Assembly: GCA_035235625.1 (NCBI GenBank)
Contig: CP141142.1
Location: 14,104,995 to 14,168,994, forward strand
Source of the DNA: Saururus chinensis
Lineage: Eukaryota; Streptophyta; Magnoliopsida; Piperales; Saururaceae
Reading direction: 5' to 3'
Length of the DNA stretch: 64,000 nt
A model generated the notes under the pieces. That model had not been told where the DNA came from, made no database searches, and saw only the letters and a list, made by a program, of their open reading frames with translations. The translations under genes were made by a program, and so were the position numbers. Below, piece by piece: positions 21,016-31,699 of the stretch; positions within the stretch are counted from its first letter, which is position 1, and each line of letters begins with the position of its first letter.

Positions 21016-21318
21016 AAAATAAATGACAAAATATTAAAAAGTTAGAGGGTTAGAAGTTAATAGACAAAAATTAAAATTGCAAAAAATAAGGCCAAAGACA
21101 CTATCAAGGTATACATTTGATCCCGAAAAATTTTCAATAGTAACGTAGGTAGTGCCTCCGGTCTCAAAAAAAAAGAAAAATGATAAAATTGAATTACTAA
21201 AAGTAAATGATATAAAGTAAATGACTGAATTTAAAGAGTTAGTGTGCAAAAATAAAAGTTAGAGAATTAGTAAAGTTAGAGTGCGTTTTTCGTAACGGAT
21301 TCTTGTCACACGTTGCAA
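21016..21318 (-). other. Athila-like leader between primer site and gag
   Basis: Untranslated leader of the element, AT-rich with purine runs on the plus strand. A 71-codon minus-strand frame (21034-21249) has no motif and is probably fortuitous. Confidence 0.6.
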
Positions 21319-21336
21319 TCCCCGGCAACGGCACCA
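21319..21336 (-). other. Athila-like primer binding site
   Basis: On the minus strand TGGTGCCGTTGCCGGGGA, beginning three bases after the 5' LTR. It matches the tRNA-Asp primer site used by Athila and Tat elements except for one C-to-T change. Confidence 0.88.
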
Positions 21337-21339
21337 ATT

Positions 21340-22531
21340 TGTTGTTACGTCCAAACTAAGACTATGAAGGAGTCTAGTTCATATTTCTTTTTTTACTTGT
21401 CAACTATAGTAAAAAAGGTCGATCCACAGTGAAAGCCTTGTGTGACACAGATAACTATTACAAAGAGAATAGAATAGAGAAGGAAAGTGAAATAGATAAT
21501 AAGAGACAATCAAAGAGAGTGCTAAGGCATCAAAAATCCACTTGTAATAAATCTCTAACGTATACTTCATTCAAATGATAAATCAATTAAGATCAAATGA
21601 AAATTTGTCTCAATCGGAAAATTTATCTTTTAAAGAACTTTGAAATAGAACAATAGCAATTGATTGTTTACTACGTAAAAGTATTAAGTGTATAATCACA
21701 GGGAACTATAAGCATTCGGCGTGCCTTTCGTCAACGCTGAATCAAATAATTATATAGATTATAAACTCCTTAAATATGAAACATTAATTTAAAATGATAA
21801 AGAACTTACTTGAATCAAAGTATCCATTAAACATCAAGTACAAACTTCATTCCTAGCCTTAGCTTGAGAGCTTTAGAATGCCATTACAATGAAACTAAAA
21901 ATAAAATTACAAAATGAGAGAAGAAAATAGGATAAGAGAGCTGCAAAGAGGAGATAGTACCCTATCTATCACGTCCACCCCTCTATTTATAGGAAAAGAA
22001 GGGGTTGCTTTAAAGGAGAAAGTCAAATCATATCTTCAGATTTTATCCTGATTGATTGCCTGATTGGACCCATATATCTTCGGAATTTAGAATTTCTTCC
22101 TGAAATAACACTTGTAGCCACGGAAGTCTTCTTTCCATTTCCACTAGAATCGTATCAATCCGAATTATACAGAAAAAGATATGATTGAAATACTAAGACT
22201 GTGTCAATTTGTCTGAATCAACTTCTTTCATAATTTAGTTCTATTCATATAAATCTCAAATCAAATGGGTCCACAAGGTTGTGTTTAACCATTCCATCCA
22301 TATTTAGACCATTAGGAGCCCATTCTTGACTTTTAAATAGCTTTGGGTCATTGGGCTTAACTTCCTCTTCCAGTTATATCTTGTTGAAACCTGTTTAGAC
22401 ATGTAAACTCAATTAAGGTCCAACTAATTTATTTAAAACATAAATAGCCCAAATCGGCAATGAATTAACACAAAATAGGATTGCAAATAGAAATTTGAAA
22501 ATATTTTATTGAACATTATTTTAGTGCATCA
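21340..22531 (-). repeat. Athila-like 5' LTR
   Basis: 1192 bp, the 5' LTR because coding runs leftward. Plus-strand edges are TGTTGTTACG and GTGCATCA. It differs from 12859-14048 by scattered substitutions and tiny indels. It carries the promoter-like box listed separately. Confidence 0.92.
21981..21993 (-). promoter_or_regulatory. TATA-like box of the Athila-like 5' LTR
   Basis: On the minus strand CCTATAAATAGAG is a strong plant TATA match, placed inside the 5' LTR about 650 bp before its inner edge. It is conserved in the 3' LTR. It probably set the start of element transcription. Confidence 0.65.
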
Positions 22532-22536
22532 GACTC

Positions 22537-24403
22537 TGAGTGCGAGAGTCATAACGTTCATCCATGCACTGCGGAGCTTTAACGTTCCATTGTGCGTAGA
22601 ACAGAACAATCCTAATTTTACAACTAATTTGGATTGGGCCAACGTAATTTAATTGTTGGTTGCCTACGTACATATTGGATACCATCTCTGACTTTATTCC
22701 AATACGATTGGATCCGAATGTAGTTCTGCCTAATGGCTAATACATGCATCAGGCATCACAAAATCATATATGTTAAAATACGTATATCTTTATATCCGAA
22801 TAATTATTCGAAATCAGACAAAAATCTTATAAATCATTAGAGTCAAACAGAAGTCAATAAATCAGTAAAATACACATCTCACATAGGTGAGCAAAACACT
22901 AACAAAAACACACGTCTCACTCCATCATAGAGCGGCGCAAAACACACTACAGAGCATGTTGGATCATATCAGATCCTATCAGATCATATCAGATTTCATC
23001 CGACCATAGTGATCATATCATACCGAAGTATGTCAAATCACAATAGAGCATTTTAGAGTAATTCGGATAAATCAAAGTAGATTAAATAGGAACATATCGG
23101 CATATATCAGATCAGCAAATGATATATCTTAATTAGTATATTACTAATTAAGATGTGCATTCATATAAATCATATGAAATTAGAATGTCAGAAAAGCGTA
23201 CTCCCCTACAGTTTTGAAAGTAGTGACGTTTAGAGTTGCTCATTTCCTCATAGTGTCTTCCCTTTCAAATCCGAAGACGGCGGGCAAAATCTCCCCTTAT
23301 TCTGAAATAAGTATCCATAGGCTACGGACAGAACCCCCCTTAACCCGGGATACTTTTCTTATACGTAGGTGGTGGATAGAACCTCCCCTCACCTGAAGAC
23401 ACTTTGCTCTTCCTATGCCCATAGGCGGCAGATAGAACCTCCCCTTACCTGGAGACACTTTACTCTTCCTGCACCCATAGACGGCGGACAGAACCTCCCC
23501 TTACCTGGAGACATTTTACCCTAGCCACGCATGTCGGTGGCAGACAAGACCTCCCATTACCCGGAGATACTTTACCTTTTCCGCACCCGTAGGTAGCAAA
23601 CAAAACCTCCCCTTGCCCCAGGACGTTTCCCTTATATAGCGTTGCTACCTCGAAGAATGGATGCTTCTATTGCGTAGAACACCCATGAATTAGTTAAGAA
23701 CGCTTTTTGAATGAAAAAAACGGACTCAGAATGACTCCTAAAACTCCCTGGAAGAATAAACCGAAATGACTATTTATAAGGAAATGGCGTGCGAGCGAAT
23801 GGGGAAAACAGAATACGCACACACATGCTCACGCTACATGGTGTGTTGTGATTGGGCCGCAAAAGTAAGTTGACACGCGTTGTGCGGTCAGCTGTGCGAT
23901 CTCTTGGGACCCGCATCGTGCGGACGGCCGTGATTGTGCACCGCTGCACGGTGCGCGTCTCCACGGCTCGGCTCTGGTGCGACTCGGCTCCGGCTTGGCT
24001 GGATGACATCAGCTATTTTGTCCTTTCTTGAAAATTTTATTATTATTTCTTTCAAATACAATTCCAACTTCAAAACTCAATAACTTTTTATCCCGAAGTC
24101 GGAATTGCACAATCTTGGTACCGATAGACTTGTATTGACAAGCCCTTCAAAAATAGACCTCACATGGCTAAGTTATCTCATATTTTTAAAGTGGGTCCCG
24201 CCCATGTGGCATGCTTCCCGAGGTTGTGTTGTAACTTTTGTTCCCAACCTCTATTTTGAGTGTTCTTTGATTCATTGTGCTTATTACTTCGAGCTCTAAC
24301 CAAATACGGCAATTTTATCTCTAAAACCCTTTCAAATGTAACTAAAATTACATAATTGCCCCTAACCCTCTTGGTTAAGTGTATCAGAACATGGGGTGTC
24401 ACA
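22537..24403 (+). repeat. Right part of solo LTR A
   Basis: The larger part of the split LTR; the left 103 bp are 12756-12858. It includes the 55-bp tandem repeats at 23280-23640, a TATTTATAAG box at 23771-23780, a GC-richer block (23870-24000), and the conserved GTGGGTCCCGCC box at 24192 shared with the other members of the family. Frames here are not coding. Confidence 0.85.
23280..23640 (+). repeat. Tandem repeat of about 55 bp, about seven copies
   Basis: Units contain GAACCTCCCCTTACCTGGAG, a TTTACTCTTCC-like stretch and CCCATAGGCGG. Anchors fall near 23331, 23378, 23435, 23491, 23548 and 23602, with a degenerate unit before. Spacings are 47-57 bp. Confidence 0.85.
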
Positions 24404-24408
24404 AGATA

Positions 24409-24705
24409 AGTTTGAATAGATTCACAACATCCAGTTGAATGAATATCATGTGCATGAGAACACGTTAAGGGATCCGTGTCGTATAATCAAGAACACGACC
24501 CACTAACAAGAGATTTACAATCACAACTATCATGTTATTTTAACAATTAAACTTACACTTGATGGACAATAATGTATGAATGTACACATGATAGTAATTG
24601 CATTTTACCTGGTGATATAGCAAGTTAACTTAGAATTCATACATTAATACCAAAAATACATGCACATTCCTTGTTTCTTCTCTTCTATTTTCAATGTGTT
24701 TACAG
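24409..24705 (-). other. Inferred mudrA-like intron, motif-rich
   Basis: On the minus strand it lies between the exon ending IDWQKMNE and the SWIM exon beyond the retrotransposons. It contains ATCATGTGTACATTC, AACACGTTAAGG, CGTGTCGTATAATCAAG and ACCATGATAGTTGTG variants of the motif family. The solo LTR inserted close to its 3' end, a few bases before the acceptor. Confidence 0.45.
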
Positions 24706-25528
24706 GCAAATGGGGATAACTATTCATTCATCTTTTGCCAATCTATCTGATGTTTCTCAAAGAGTGTGGTTGTATGCTCCCTTATATGCTTAATTAACCT
24801 AGTTATAGGCATCGACTTGGCTTTTTTGAACATTGTATTAGCACTTTCAGACCTATTTGAGCTATGTGTTCCATATCTTTTTTTTGGAAATGCAACATTG
24901 GCCTAGTGCTCTGAACCTATCTTATATTGCCAAGCAAATGCTTCAGGGTCATGTTCTTCAATGTTGTTTATCGTGTCATCAAACATGTTCTGTCTGAAAG
25001 TTTCAGTTGTCATATGGAGCAGGTTCTTTAGGTAGTTGTCTTTGAATCTATCTAATATACTTGTTTCCATGTGACAGATGCAATATTTGTGGTGTGTAGA
25101 GGGAAAATACTGCTTAACAGCATTTGTCAAGCCCTTCATTCTATCAGAAACAATTGTATCCAACTTGGCTAGAGGGTCTGAAAATTTATTATTTGTAAGC
25201 AATTCAAGAAACAATATGTAATGCATCATATATTATTGTTCCTGTCTAGTGCAGTTGCTATCAATAGTTGTCAGAATACTTTCCCTTCAAGAAAGTCGCA
25301 TCTACCATTAGCAATGGCCTCAATGCTATTCTGAATGCTCATGCAACCGGCCCAAATATCCAAAATACTCTTTTAAAATTGTACCCCCTATAGGTCTGGG
25401 AATATCACATGATCTGATTGGAACATCTACACTTCTTGGATTTATCCTTTCTATCTAAATTCCATATGCAGGAAGTATGCGACAGGATTCATCTGGTTCC
25501 CCATCTATTAAATTAGTTTGTGCTTTAC
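24706..25528 (-). pseudogene. mudrA-like transposase, central exon
   Basis: Read on the minus strand: LIDGEPDESCRILPAYG, then LLMVDATFLKGKYSDNY with the first catalytic Asp region, IATALDRNNNI, TIVSDRMKGLTNAVKQYFP with the second Asp, HKYCICHMETSI, and the C-terminal part SSNRSESANTMFKKAKSMP to IDWQKMNE. This is the DDE-type MULE domain. In-frame stops and shifts occur around 25270, 25240 and 24903. The first bases follow a clean acceptor (CTGTAG) at 25529. Confidence 0.85.
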
Positions 25529-25793
25529 CTACAGGACCAAATATTAGTTAACATTCTAATAAAGGTTATATGATAACTTAATTCTTTGTACCCCCAATAA
25601 CACGAGAATGTTCATAGTCATGATATCGTAAACCTAAACTATTTATGCATCATGTTCATGTTAATAAAATACGTAATTAGGTCATGTTGTAAGAAAATGC
25701 AACCATAGGCTTCTCATGTGTCTGATAACTCGTCATATTTCAATGTTGTTTACTAAAGGCACGATGGAAGGAGTCTCATAAAGTTTATTTTAC
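25529..25793 (-). other. mudrA-like intron, motif-rich
   Basis: It is bounded on the minus strand by the donor GCAG/GTAAAA and the acceptor TCCTGTAG/GTAAAG. Splicing joins CWHAG directly to KAQTNLIDG, matching the continuous alignment expected for MULE transposases. The intron contains CTCGTGTTATTGGG, TACGATATCATGAC, AACATGAACATGATG and TTACAACATGACC. It is 265 bp and AT-rich. Confidence 0.6.
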
Positions 25794-26217
25794 CTGCATG
25801 CCAGCATTTCTTGTAGTTCGCAATTATACCCCAATTCTTCGAAATATAACTTGATATGTTTTTTGATGTAATGTCTACTAAATCTTTAAACAACCCATAA
25901 CATTTTCTCGCAATGCAAAGGCGCAATGCTAGAGGATGGTCAGTTGACTTCCTTTGCATTCTACACAAATGGTTGAGCACTAATCTCATCACAGTCACAT
26001 GATCTCCAATATTTGAAGCCCTTATGTACCAGTTACAAGAATGATTGGAGTACTTTATGGCATACGTAGAGGAATGGGGTGATGAAGATGGATTTGTGGT
26101 TGAGGATGTAAACTGCAATGGACTAGACCTGGTGCTAGGGGTAAATTTTGACATCAAGAGGCAGATTAAGTATATTCCGCATGACTTTGCAATTAAAAAC
26201 AACTCCACGTTGGTCAT
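25794..26217 (-). pseudogene. mudrA-like transposase, N-terminal exon
   Basis: It reads CNWYIRASNIGDH, HPLALRLCIARKCYGLFKD and ISKNWGIIANYKKCWHAG, the pattern of the MuDR N-terminal DNA-binding domain (C-W-R-I-R-A-S, I-A, Y-x-I-x-x-Y-x-K-x-W-x-A). The usual His-Thr-Cys region is altered to NHLCRM. The upstream Ser-rich part (SSTTNPSSSPHSS) looks like frame-shifted linker. The true start was not identified; a frame at 26135-26356 on the same strand may be an earlier exon. Confidence 0.75.
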
Positions 26218-26458
26218 TATAAATGAGAATCATTCCACTTATGCCACCTAGTGTACATATGACTTGCAAGTGATATATAAGGGTGCCGTACTTGCTTGAT
26301 GGGGTGAAGGTGACATGGTATGTGCCTGAGTGTAAATGTGGAAGTACACAATGCACTTCCTACAAGCACACTTTTTACATATACATGGATTGAAAGGAAA
26401 TGTTATGGGTTGCATAAGGCTTATGGAGACAATACACCTTGGCAGTTGTAATCATACA

Positions 26459-27292
26459 TTAGAAAGCATTGGGGTATCAAAGCATACATGAAGGTGCATG
26501 ATAGGCGAAGGAAGTGTTGTGTGAGATAATGGATGGAAATCATGATGAATCTTCAAAAATTCTACCTGCCTATGCCAACAAGTTATAGAGGTTGAACCCC
26601 ACAAGAGTGGATGTAATTGTGAGGGGATACAAGATCGGATTGGGAAATTGTGATTTCAAACGTGTCTTTTGGATGTTTGGACTATCGATTAGAGCATCTG
26701 GAAGTACACTAACTCCATTGCTAACAGTCAATGCTACATTTTTAAAGGGTATGTATCTAGGACAACTTCTTGTTGCAACTACCATAGATGGGGATAATAG
26801 GATGGTCTAAGTTGCATATGCAATTGTTGAGAAAGAGTGAGAGGTGACATGGACATGGTTCCTAACTTTGGTACAATAACATATGTTTGAGGTGGCCGTG
26901 TGATGCTAAATACCATTATTTCATACAAGGCCAAAGGCTTATTGAATGTCGTGGAAAGGATTTTTCCCACTAATCACCATGCTAATTGTTTGTGACACAT
27001 GTCACAAACTTTCTATGACTATATCCATTGTCAATCATTCAAATATCTATTGTAAAATGTGGTATTAACCAACAAGTAGGCTGAATTTGATGACTTCATG
27101 AAGGAAATGAAGGGCAGGAATCCATTGGCATGGGAATGGGTTGAGAGAATGGATAAGAAATGGGGGACCAATGTTCATTTCACTGGGCAGAAATACAATA
27201 CAATGACAACATCATGTCAGAAAGTGCAAACTTAATACTTAAAAATGCTAGAACTTTGCATGTGACTTGGTTGAGTGACCATACAAGTCAAG
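26459..27292 (+). pseudogene. Second MULE transposase remnant, central part
   Basis: Plus-strand segments in shifting frames: RKHWGIKAYMKVHDRR, ESSKILPAYANKL, FWMFGLSIRASGSTLTPLL, VNATFLKGMYLGQLLVATTI (the first catalytic Asp position reads Asn), AYAIVEKE, EVTWTWFL, then NPLAWEWVERMDKKWG and SESANLILKNARTLHVTWL. The S-D-R/H-R-Y-C part is missing or unrecognisable near 26880-27050. Stops and shifts are frequent. It points away from the minus-strand copy that starts at 26.2 kb. Confidence 0.8.
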
Positions 27293-27699
27293 TCTCAGTT
27301 TAATATCTTGACAAACGCCATTAGAATGGTCAAAGCAATAATAAAGCACCGATAAAACACTTTGATAAAATATTGAATATATCAAGGAAGTCATGTAGTC
27401 ATTGCCACCCTCTCCTTGTTTACTTAGATAAATTCTAGGTTAACTCTGTATGCCATAAGGTAATGTACATGTATTGAAATAACCTTTTATGTTCTTTAGT
27501 CTATACATATACCTCAGAATTTCAAAACTATAATAATTGATTAGACTACAAAACCCTATTTATGTCCTATATGTGGGCTTAAAAGGCTCCAATAGTAAAG
27601 TGAAATAAATTGGGAGTATCTAGATTGAACTATAGTATTGTTATGTATCATATGTGATATAATATATGTGTCATTGTGATAATATATATTTGCTTGTAG
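27293..27699 (+). other. Inferred intron of the second MULE remnant
   Basis: AT-rich, ending in the acceptor-like TTTGCTTGTAG at 27689-27699. Unlike the introns of the first MULE it shows no clear CGTGTTAT copies. Confidence 0.35.
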
Positions 27700-27917
27700 G
27701 ATGCTGCCAAACTAGACACTAGGATATGCAGTAGCAATAGGTTTCACTCTATGAGTCTCCCATGAATATATTTTATTGCGGTCGTTGACCATCAAGGACT
27801 TTATCCAATCACATTTTGTGAGTCCTTTTACTTAACTAGCACGTACTATAGGACATATGATGAGGTAATACATCATACATTAGATAGAAAACAATGGGCT
27901 CCTCCAAAAAAACTTAC
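27700..27917 (+). pseudogene. Second MULE transposase remnant, SWIM exon
   Basis: It reads CSSNRFHSMSLP, a stop, then IYFIAVVDHQGLYP, matching a SWIM finger whose second Cys is Ser, third Cys a TGA stop and His a Tyr. It continues YLTSTYYRTYDEVIHHTLD and KQWAPPKK, the normal post-SWIM tail of MULE transposases. Metal binding is lost. Confidence 0.7.
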
Positions 27918-29640
27918 CACTAGTCTCTCCCTCCCTTTGGTTTGTCTCTCCTTGTCTCTTTTCTCATCTTGGTGTCTTTGTCTCTCTACACATCCACCTT
28001 TCTCTCTACTTTCTTTTTCTTCCAATTCTCTATCCCTAATTTTTCACTCCTTCATACTTTTCTTCAAGTATGGTATTCAATTTCCTTCTTAATTTTGATT
28101 GTATATTTTATTATTGATCATTTTAAATTTATCCTAACATAGGAAACTATTATGCAAAAGTTGTGTCCAATCTAGAAATTAGAGATAAGGGAAGTTATAT
28201 GTGATTTGTGACGTTATGAACCTTCGTTAGCAACATTAGAATTTTCAGTATTAATCACTTAATTAGCTACTTGTTTATGTGGTTTGGTGAATTTTGTGTG
28301 TTTTGTGACTTTTCATGTTTCTTTATGTTTGATATTTTCCTTGCTTAACTTGGGACATGCATAACTAATTCTATATCAGTAAAAAAATCATGAAATTTTT
28401 ATGTGATCTTAATGTACTTGCTTTGACCTTCCATAATTTGTTCATAATTTCAAAGTCTGCTAAACAAGTCAAATGACCAAATGATCCCTTAGACTAAATT
28501 TGTGGTTCTACTCCCTCAAATGATTTATTTTCAGGGTAACATAATTTTTAAGCAATATTGTCATGACAATAGCATCCTATTAAACTTTCATGAATTTTTT
28601 GCCATATATTAGTTTCTATGATTTAATTAACAAAAGACTTCCTTTTATGGTATTTTTTATACAAATTGTAGGAAATTCATGATTAATCATATTGTTTTTT
28701 CTAATATGCACATACTTGATGATTCTACTACTATAATGATATTATAAGTAATATATAGATAGATTGTGTATGCATCTTGTGTAATGTATGCAATTACGAT
28801 GATATGAATAATATTATTTACTACATGCATCACTTAATAATATGTAAAAAACAACATGTTCATGCATTATCAGGAAAGGTGATAATAAGTTTGTAAATTA
28901 ACCAAATAGAGTCATGAAACAATTGGGTAATAGCCAACATGATGGGAAAAACTCAAGATTCTCCTATTTCTTAATTTAAAAATGGTGCATACAATTGTTT
29001 CATTAAATGACAACGTATCATGAGTGTATGGAAATCTTTAAAAGGATGAGGGTCTAACATAGTCGTGTAGCGCTCTAAATCTCTCTCACAATTTTTCCAC
29101 TAAGATTGTGCAACTAACTTAGTGAAGCATTGTAATTGCAAGTGGACACAACAGGATATCTTGGCTAACAACCAATGGTGAAGTATAATGGAATTGAACT
29201 TGGTTCAACAATAGAATGATGATGAATTAAAATTATTTATTTATTAAATAATTTATTTCTCAACATTGTTTATGAAAGTTCATGATGAATACATTTATAG
29301 TTATTTTCCTTACTGAGCTTTTCTCACTCATGTTTTATTATTTGTCAAAAAATTTCTCCTTATTGTTATGATACATAGAGGTAATGGAGTATTCAAAAGA
29401 CTTTAGAGCTTATGCCAATGTGATTATGGAGTAAACATGGGAATCAACATGACATACTGAGATATTCAATTATGATGTTGCTTATTGTAGGAAGACTTTA
29501 TGAATTGGTTTTATTCAATAATGTAATAGACTATTTCAATAGTTTGTGGCTAACTTCATAATGCAATTAAGTATTTTCTTTGATTAAATGTTATCATTAT
29601 GTGCTTAGCCAATCTAATTCTTCAAAATTAGGCACACACA
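27918..29640. other. Unassigned AT-rich stretch
   Basis: No coding frame or transposon end could be recognised. A CT-rich patch lies at 27930-28030 and an AT-rich palindromic patch at 29225-29265. It may include the right side of the second MULE. Confidence 0.3.
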
Positions 29641-29649
29641 TATAACCCC

Positions 29650-29897
29650 TCAACGCTAGTTTGAGTAGGCATCCTAGCATGACATTAGTTATTTAGGCTT
29701 CACTCCCTCTTCAAGTTGGATCATTTTTAGGCCCGTTAGACATATAAATAAAAGTAGAGGTCCAATTTAGCTCTTGAATTGATTCAAATTAACCTATTTG
29801 AAATATAAATAGCCCAATCAATCATGAATTAACATAAATAAGGATTAAAATCCAAGCATTGAAGACATTTAATTCAACATAATTTGAGTACATTATG
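29650..29897 (+). repeat. Athila-like LTR fragment
   Basis: Collinear with the last 230 bp of the LTRs at 12859 and 21340 in plus orientation: shared words include GGCTTCACTCCCTCTTC, AGGTCCAA, ATAAATAGCCCAA and CATGAATTAACA, ending GTACATTATGCA where the LTRs end GTGCATCA. It is clearly more diverged than the two LTRs are from each other, so it is an older or different-subfamily copy. Confidence 0.6.
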
Positions 29898-30042
29898 CAT
29901 TCTAGGGATGAAGGTTCTTCTACTTTAGGATTGCCAATGTAGCCACTATGGGAATATCTTGTGAGGCTAACAACTAGGGAAAAAGTCATGTTGTTGCATA
30001 GTTTTGTAGTTACGTCTACTGCCATTTTTCTAGATTGTGTGT

Positions 30043-30057
30043 ATATATGTATGTATG

Positions 30058-30152
<95 letters not shown>

Positions 30153-30153
30153 G
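30043..30153. repeat. (TGTA)n / (TA)n microsatellite
   Basis: A short TGTA run passes into about 80 bp of uninterrupted TA. A second shorter TA run is at 30217-30239. Frames of alternating Ile-Tyr across it are artefacts. Confidence 0.97.
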
Positions 30154-30493
30154 AGACATGGTTTGACTTGTCATTCAACTTCAGTTTACTTTTTTCTAGA
30201 TTGTATATAAAAATGGCAATATATATATATATATATATACATATATAAATTATGTAATTTATGTATGAATTTTTTTATCCGTATATGTGAAAAGCAATGG
30301 TCTCAGTTTAGATAATAGCATAATCTTTGCTTTGATTTTATTTAAAATATGAAAAATGTTCATTCAAATTTATGCACTCCAATAAATTCAAAAAAATAAA
30401 TTTAAAAATCCAATGTTGTGACACTTAGAGTCATTAATTTTCTACTAGTTTAATGAAAATTATTCAATTGCTTAAGAGATTGGGAATTCTCTA

Positions 30494-30801
30494 GGGGTGT
30501 GTTTGGCAACGGGGATTTGGGTCATGTGATTTATAAATGGGTGTGATTTAGCCTTAGTTCCCTATTTGGCAACATATTTTGGGGTGGGATTTCATTTTGT
30601 CCCAAATTACATGATTTGTTTTATAATAGTGTTTTTTGTAAATCTCACCTAACTAAGATTCAAATACAAATCTCACGCTTAAAATCATATAGTTCCCGAA
30701 CACTCAATTCTTAAATACAAATTTCTCTTATTTCATAATTTACAATGACATGATTTAATAATCACACATTTAAATTCAAATTAAGGTTGCCAAATGCATT
30801 C
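30494..30801. mobile_element. Tourist-like MITE (PIF/Harbinger type)
   Basis: Ends GGGGTGTGTTTGGCAAC and, inverted, GAATGCATTTGGCAACC. Its interior is homologous to the element at 42464-44708 (shared TATTTAAGAATTGAGTG-type and ATTAAATCATGT words). Flanking CTA/TAG would be a mutated 3-bp target site. It is about 308 bp with no coding capacity. Confidence 0.65.
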
Positions 30802-31354
30802 TAGTGGAATATGGAAATGAAGATGTTGGATGCATAGGAGATATAGAGGATCATAGATGATGAATGTTGAATCAAAGGCATTGGCATGGATAGTGTTAAA
30901 TGGAGGTAGTTTTGATGTAAATCAATGGTTGATTGTACCTATATTGGCTTAGTAATATGATTCTTCATTAGTGAAAGTTTAAAGGTTGGATGTAGTCCCA
31001 TAATATTTCCCAGAAGGGTTTTTCCAGGTAAAAAATTTGGTGTGTGCTTTGTGATTGCTTGTCATTCTCTTTTTGCCAATGATAGTTAATTTATTTATAT
31101 GTAACAAGCTACAGAAATTTGCAACCATTGATTCGTGAAAGTAACACCCTTCGAAATCATACAAGAAATCTCATCCTCCCCATCTAATAGTGGGTCCTAT
31201 TAAGAAACTTCAAATTGTTTTACTTTTTTAGTGGTCTATGTAAGGTTAAAATTTTATGTTGGATGTATTTCGTAACAAAGCAATGTTATGAATGACATGT
31301 AATTTTGAGTCCATAGTTAAATTATTATCGATGTGTCAATCCACATGTATAGCT
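30802..31354. other. Unassigned stretch
   Basis: AT-rich, no recognisable gene or repeat. A 61-codon minus-strand frame at 30979-31164 has no motif. Confidence 0.35.
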
Positions 31355-31699
31355 ACAAATGTAAGGTCCCTGATTTTTCTATGATTTTCTGTGATTTTTT
31401 TGCTTTTTTTGTCATTTTTGGCAGGAAAATTTAACACTTCAGTGTATTTTTATTTATGTATTTCTCCCTATATTTATATCCGTAGAGTCGGGTGTGATGC
31501 TTAGTTGTAGTCCATGGGCCTCAATGTGAGCTTACAACGCAAATTTTGGAGGTACAATGCGTAAATAATAAGTGAACGCGTGTTGGAGACCTAAATAGAA
31601 AAATTAAAAAGGAAGTTATATAAATATCAAAATCCAAAGATCGGATTCCAAAAGCAACGTCCAGTAAGTTTTCTTTTCACGTCCAGTGAGTTTTGTGAG

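Larger units (their letters stand above)
12859..22531 (-). mobile_element. Athila-like Ty3/Gypsy retrotransposon
   Basis: A 9673-bp unit on the minus strand with TG/CA-bounded LTRs of about 1.19 kb and near-identical target duplicates AACTC (12854-12858) and GACTC (22532-22536). Reading from 22531 downward the order is 5' LTR, tRNA-Asp-type primer site, gag, protease, RT, RNase H, integrase, a 1.5-kb AT-rich noncoding region, polypurine tract, 3' LTR. The single RNase H and the gag and protease signatures (CCHC knuckle, LLDLGASVNLLP) fit the Athila lineage rather than Tat/Ogre. No env-like frame survives. Multiple stops and shifts make it defective. LTR differences look like a few percent by eye. 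Confidence 0.92.
12751..24408. mobile_element. Solo LTR (family A) split by an Athila-like element
   Basis: The two outer edges are TGTAACGCCCC at 12756 and GGGGTGTCACA ending at 24403, an imperfect inverted pair typical of LTR ends. They are flanked by identical 5-bp target duplicates AGATA at 12751-12755 and 24404-24408. After removing the Athila insertion and one copy of its target site the LTR is about 1.97 kb. No second LTR or internal domain belongs to it, so it is a solo LTR left by recombination. It inserted just upstream of the SWIM exon of the minus-strand MULE transposase. Related diverged LTRs lie at 42549-44267 and probably 48.6-50.0 kb. Confidence 0.88.

Noticed and set aside
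29822..30248. Frames of repeated Ile-Tyr
   Set aside because: Products of the TA microsatellite; the same applies to 37978-38249.
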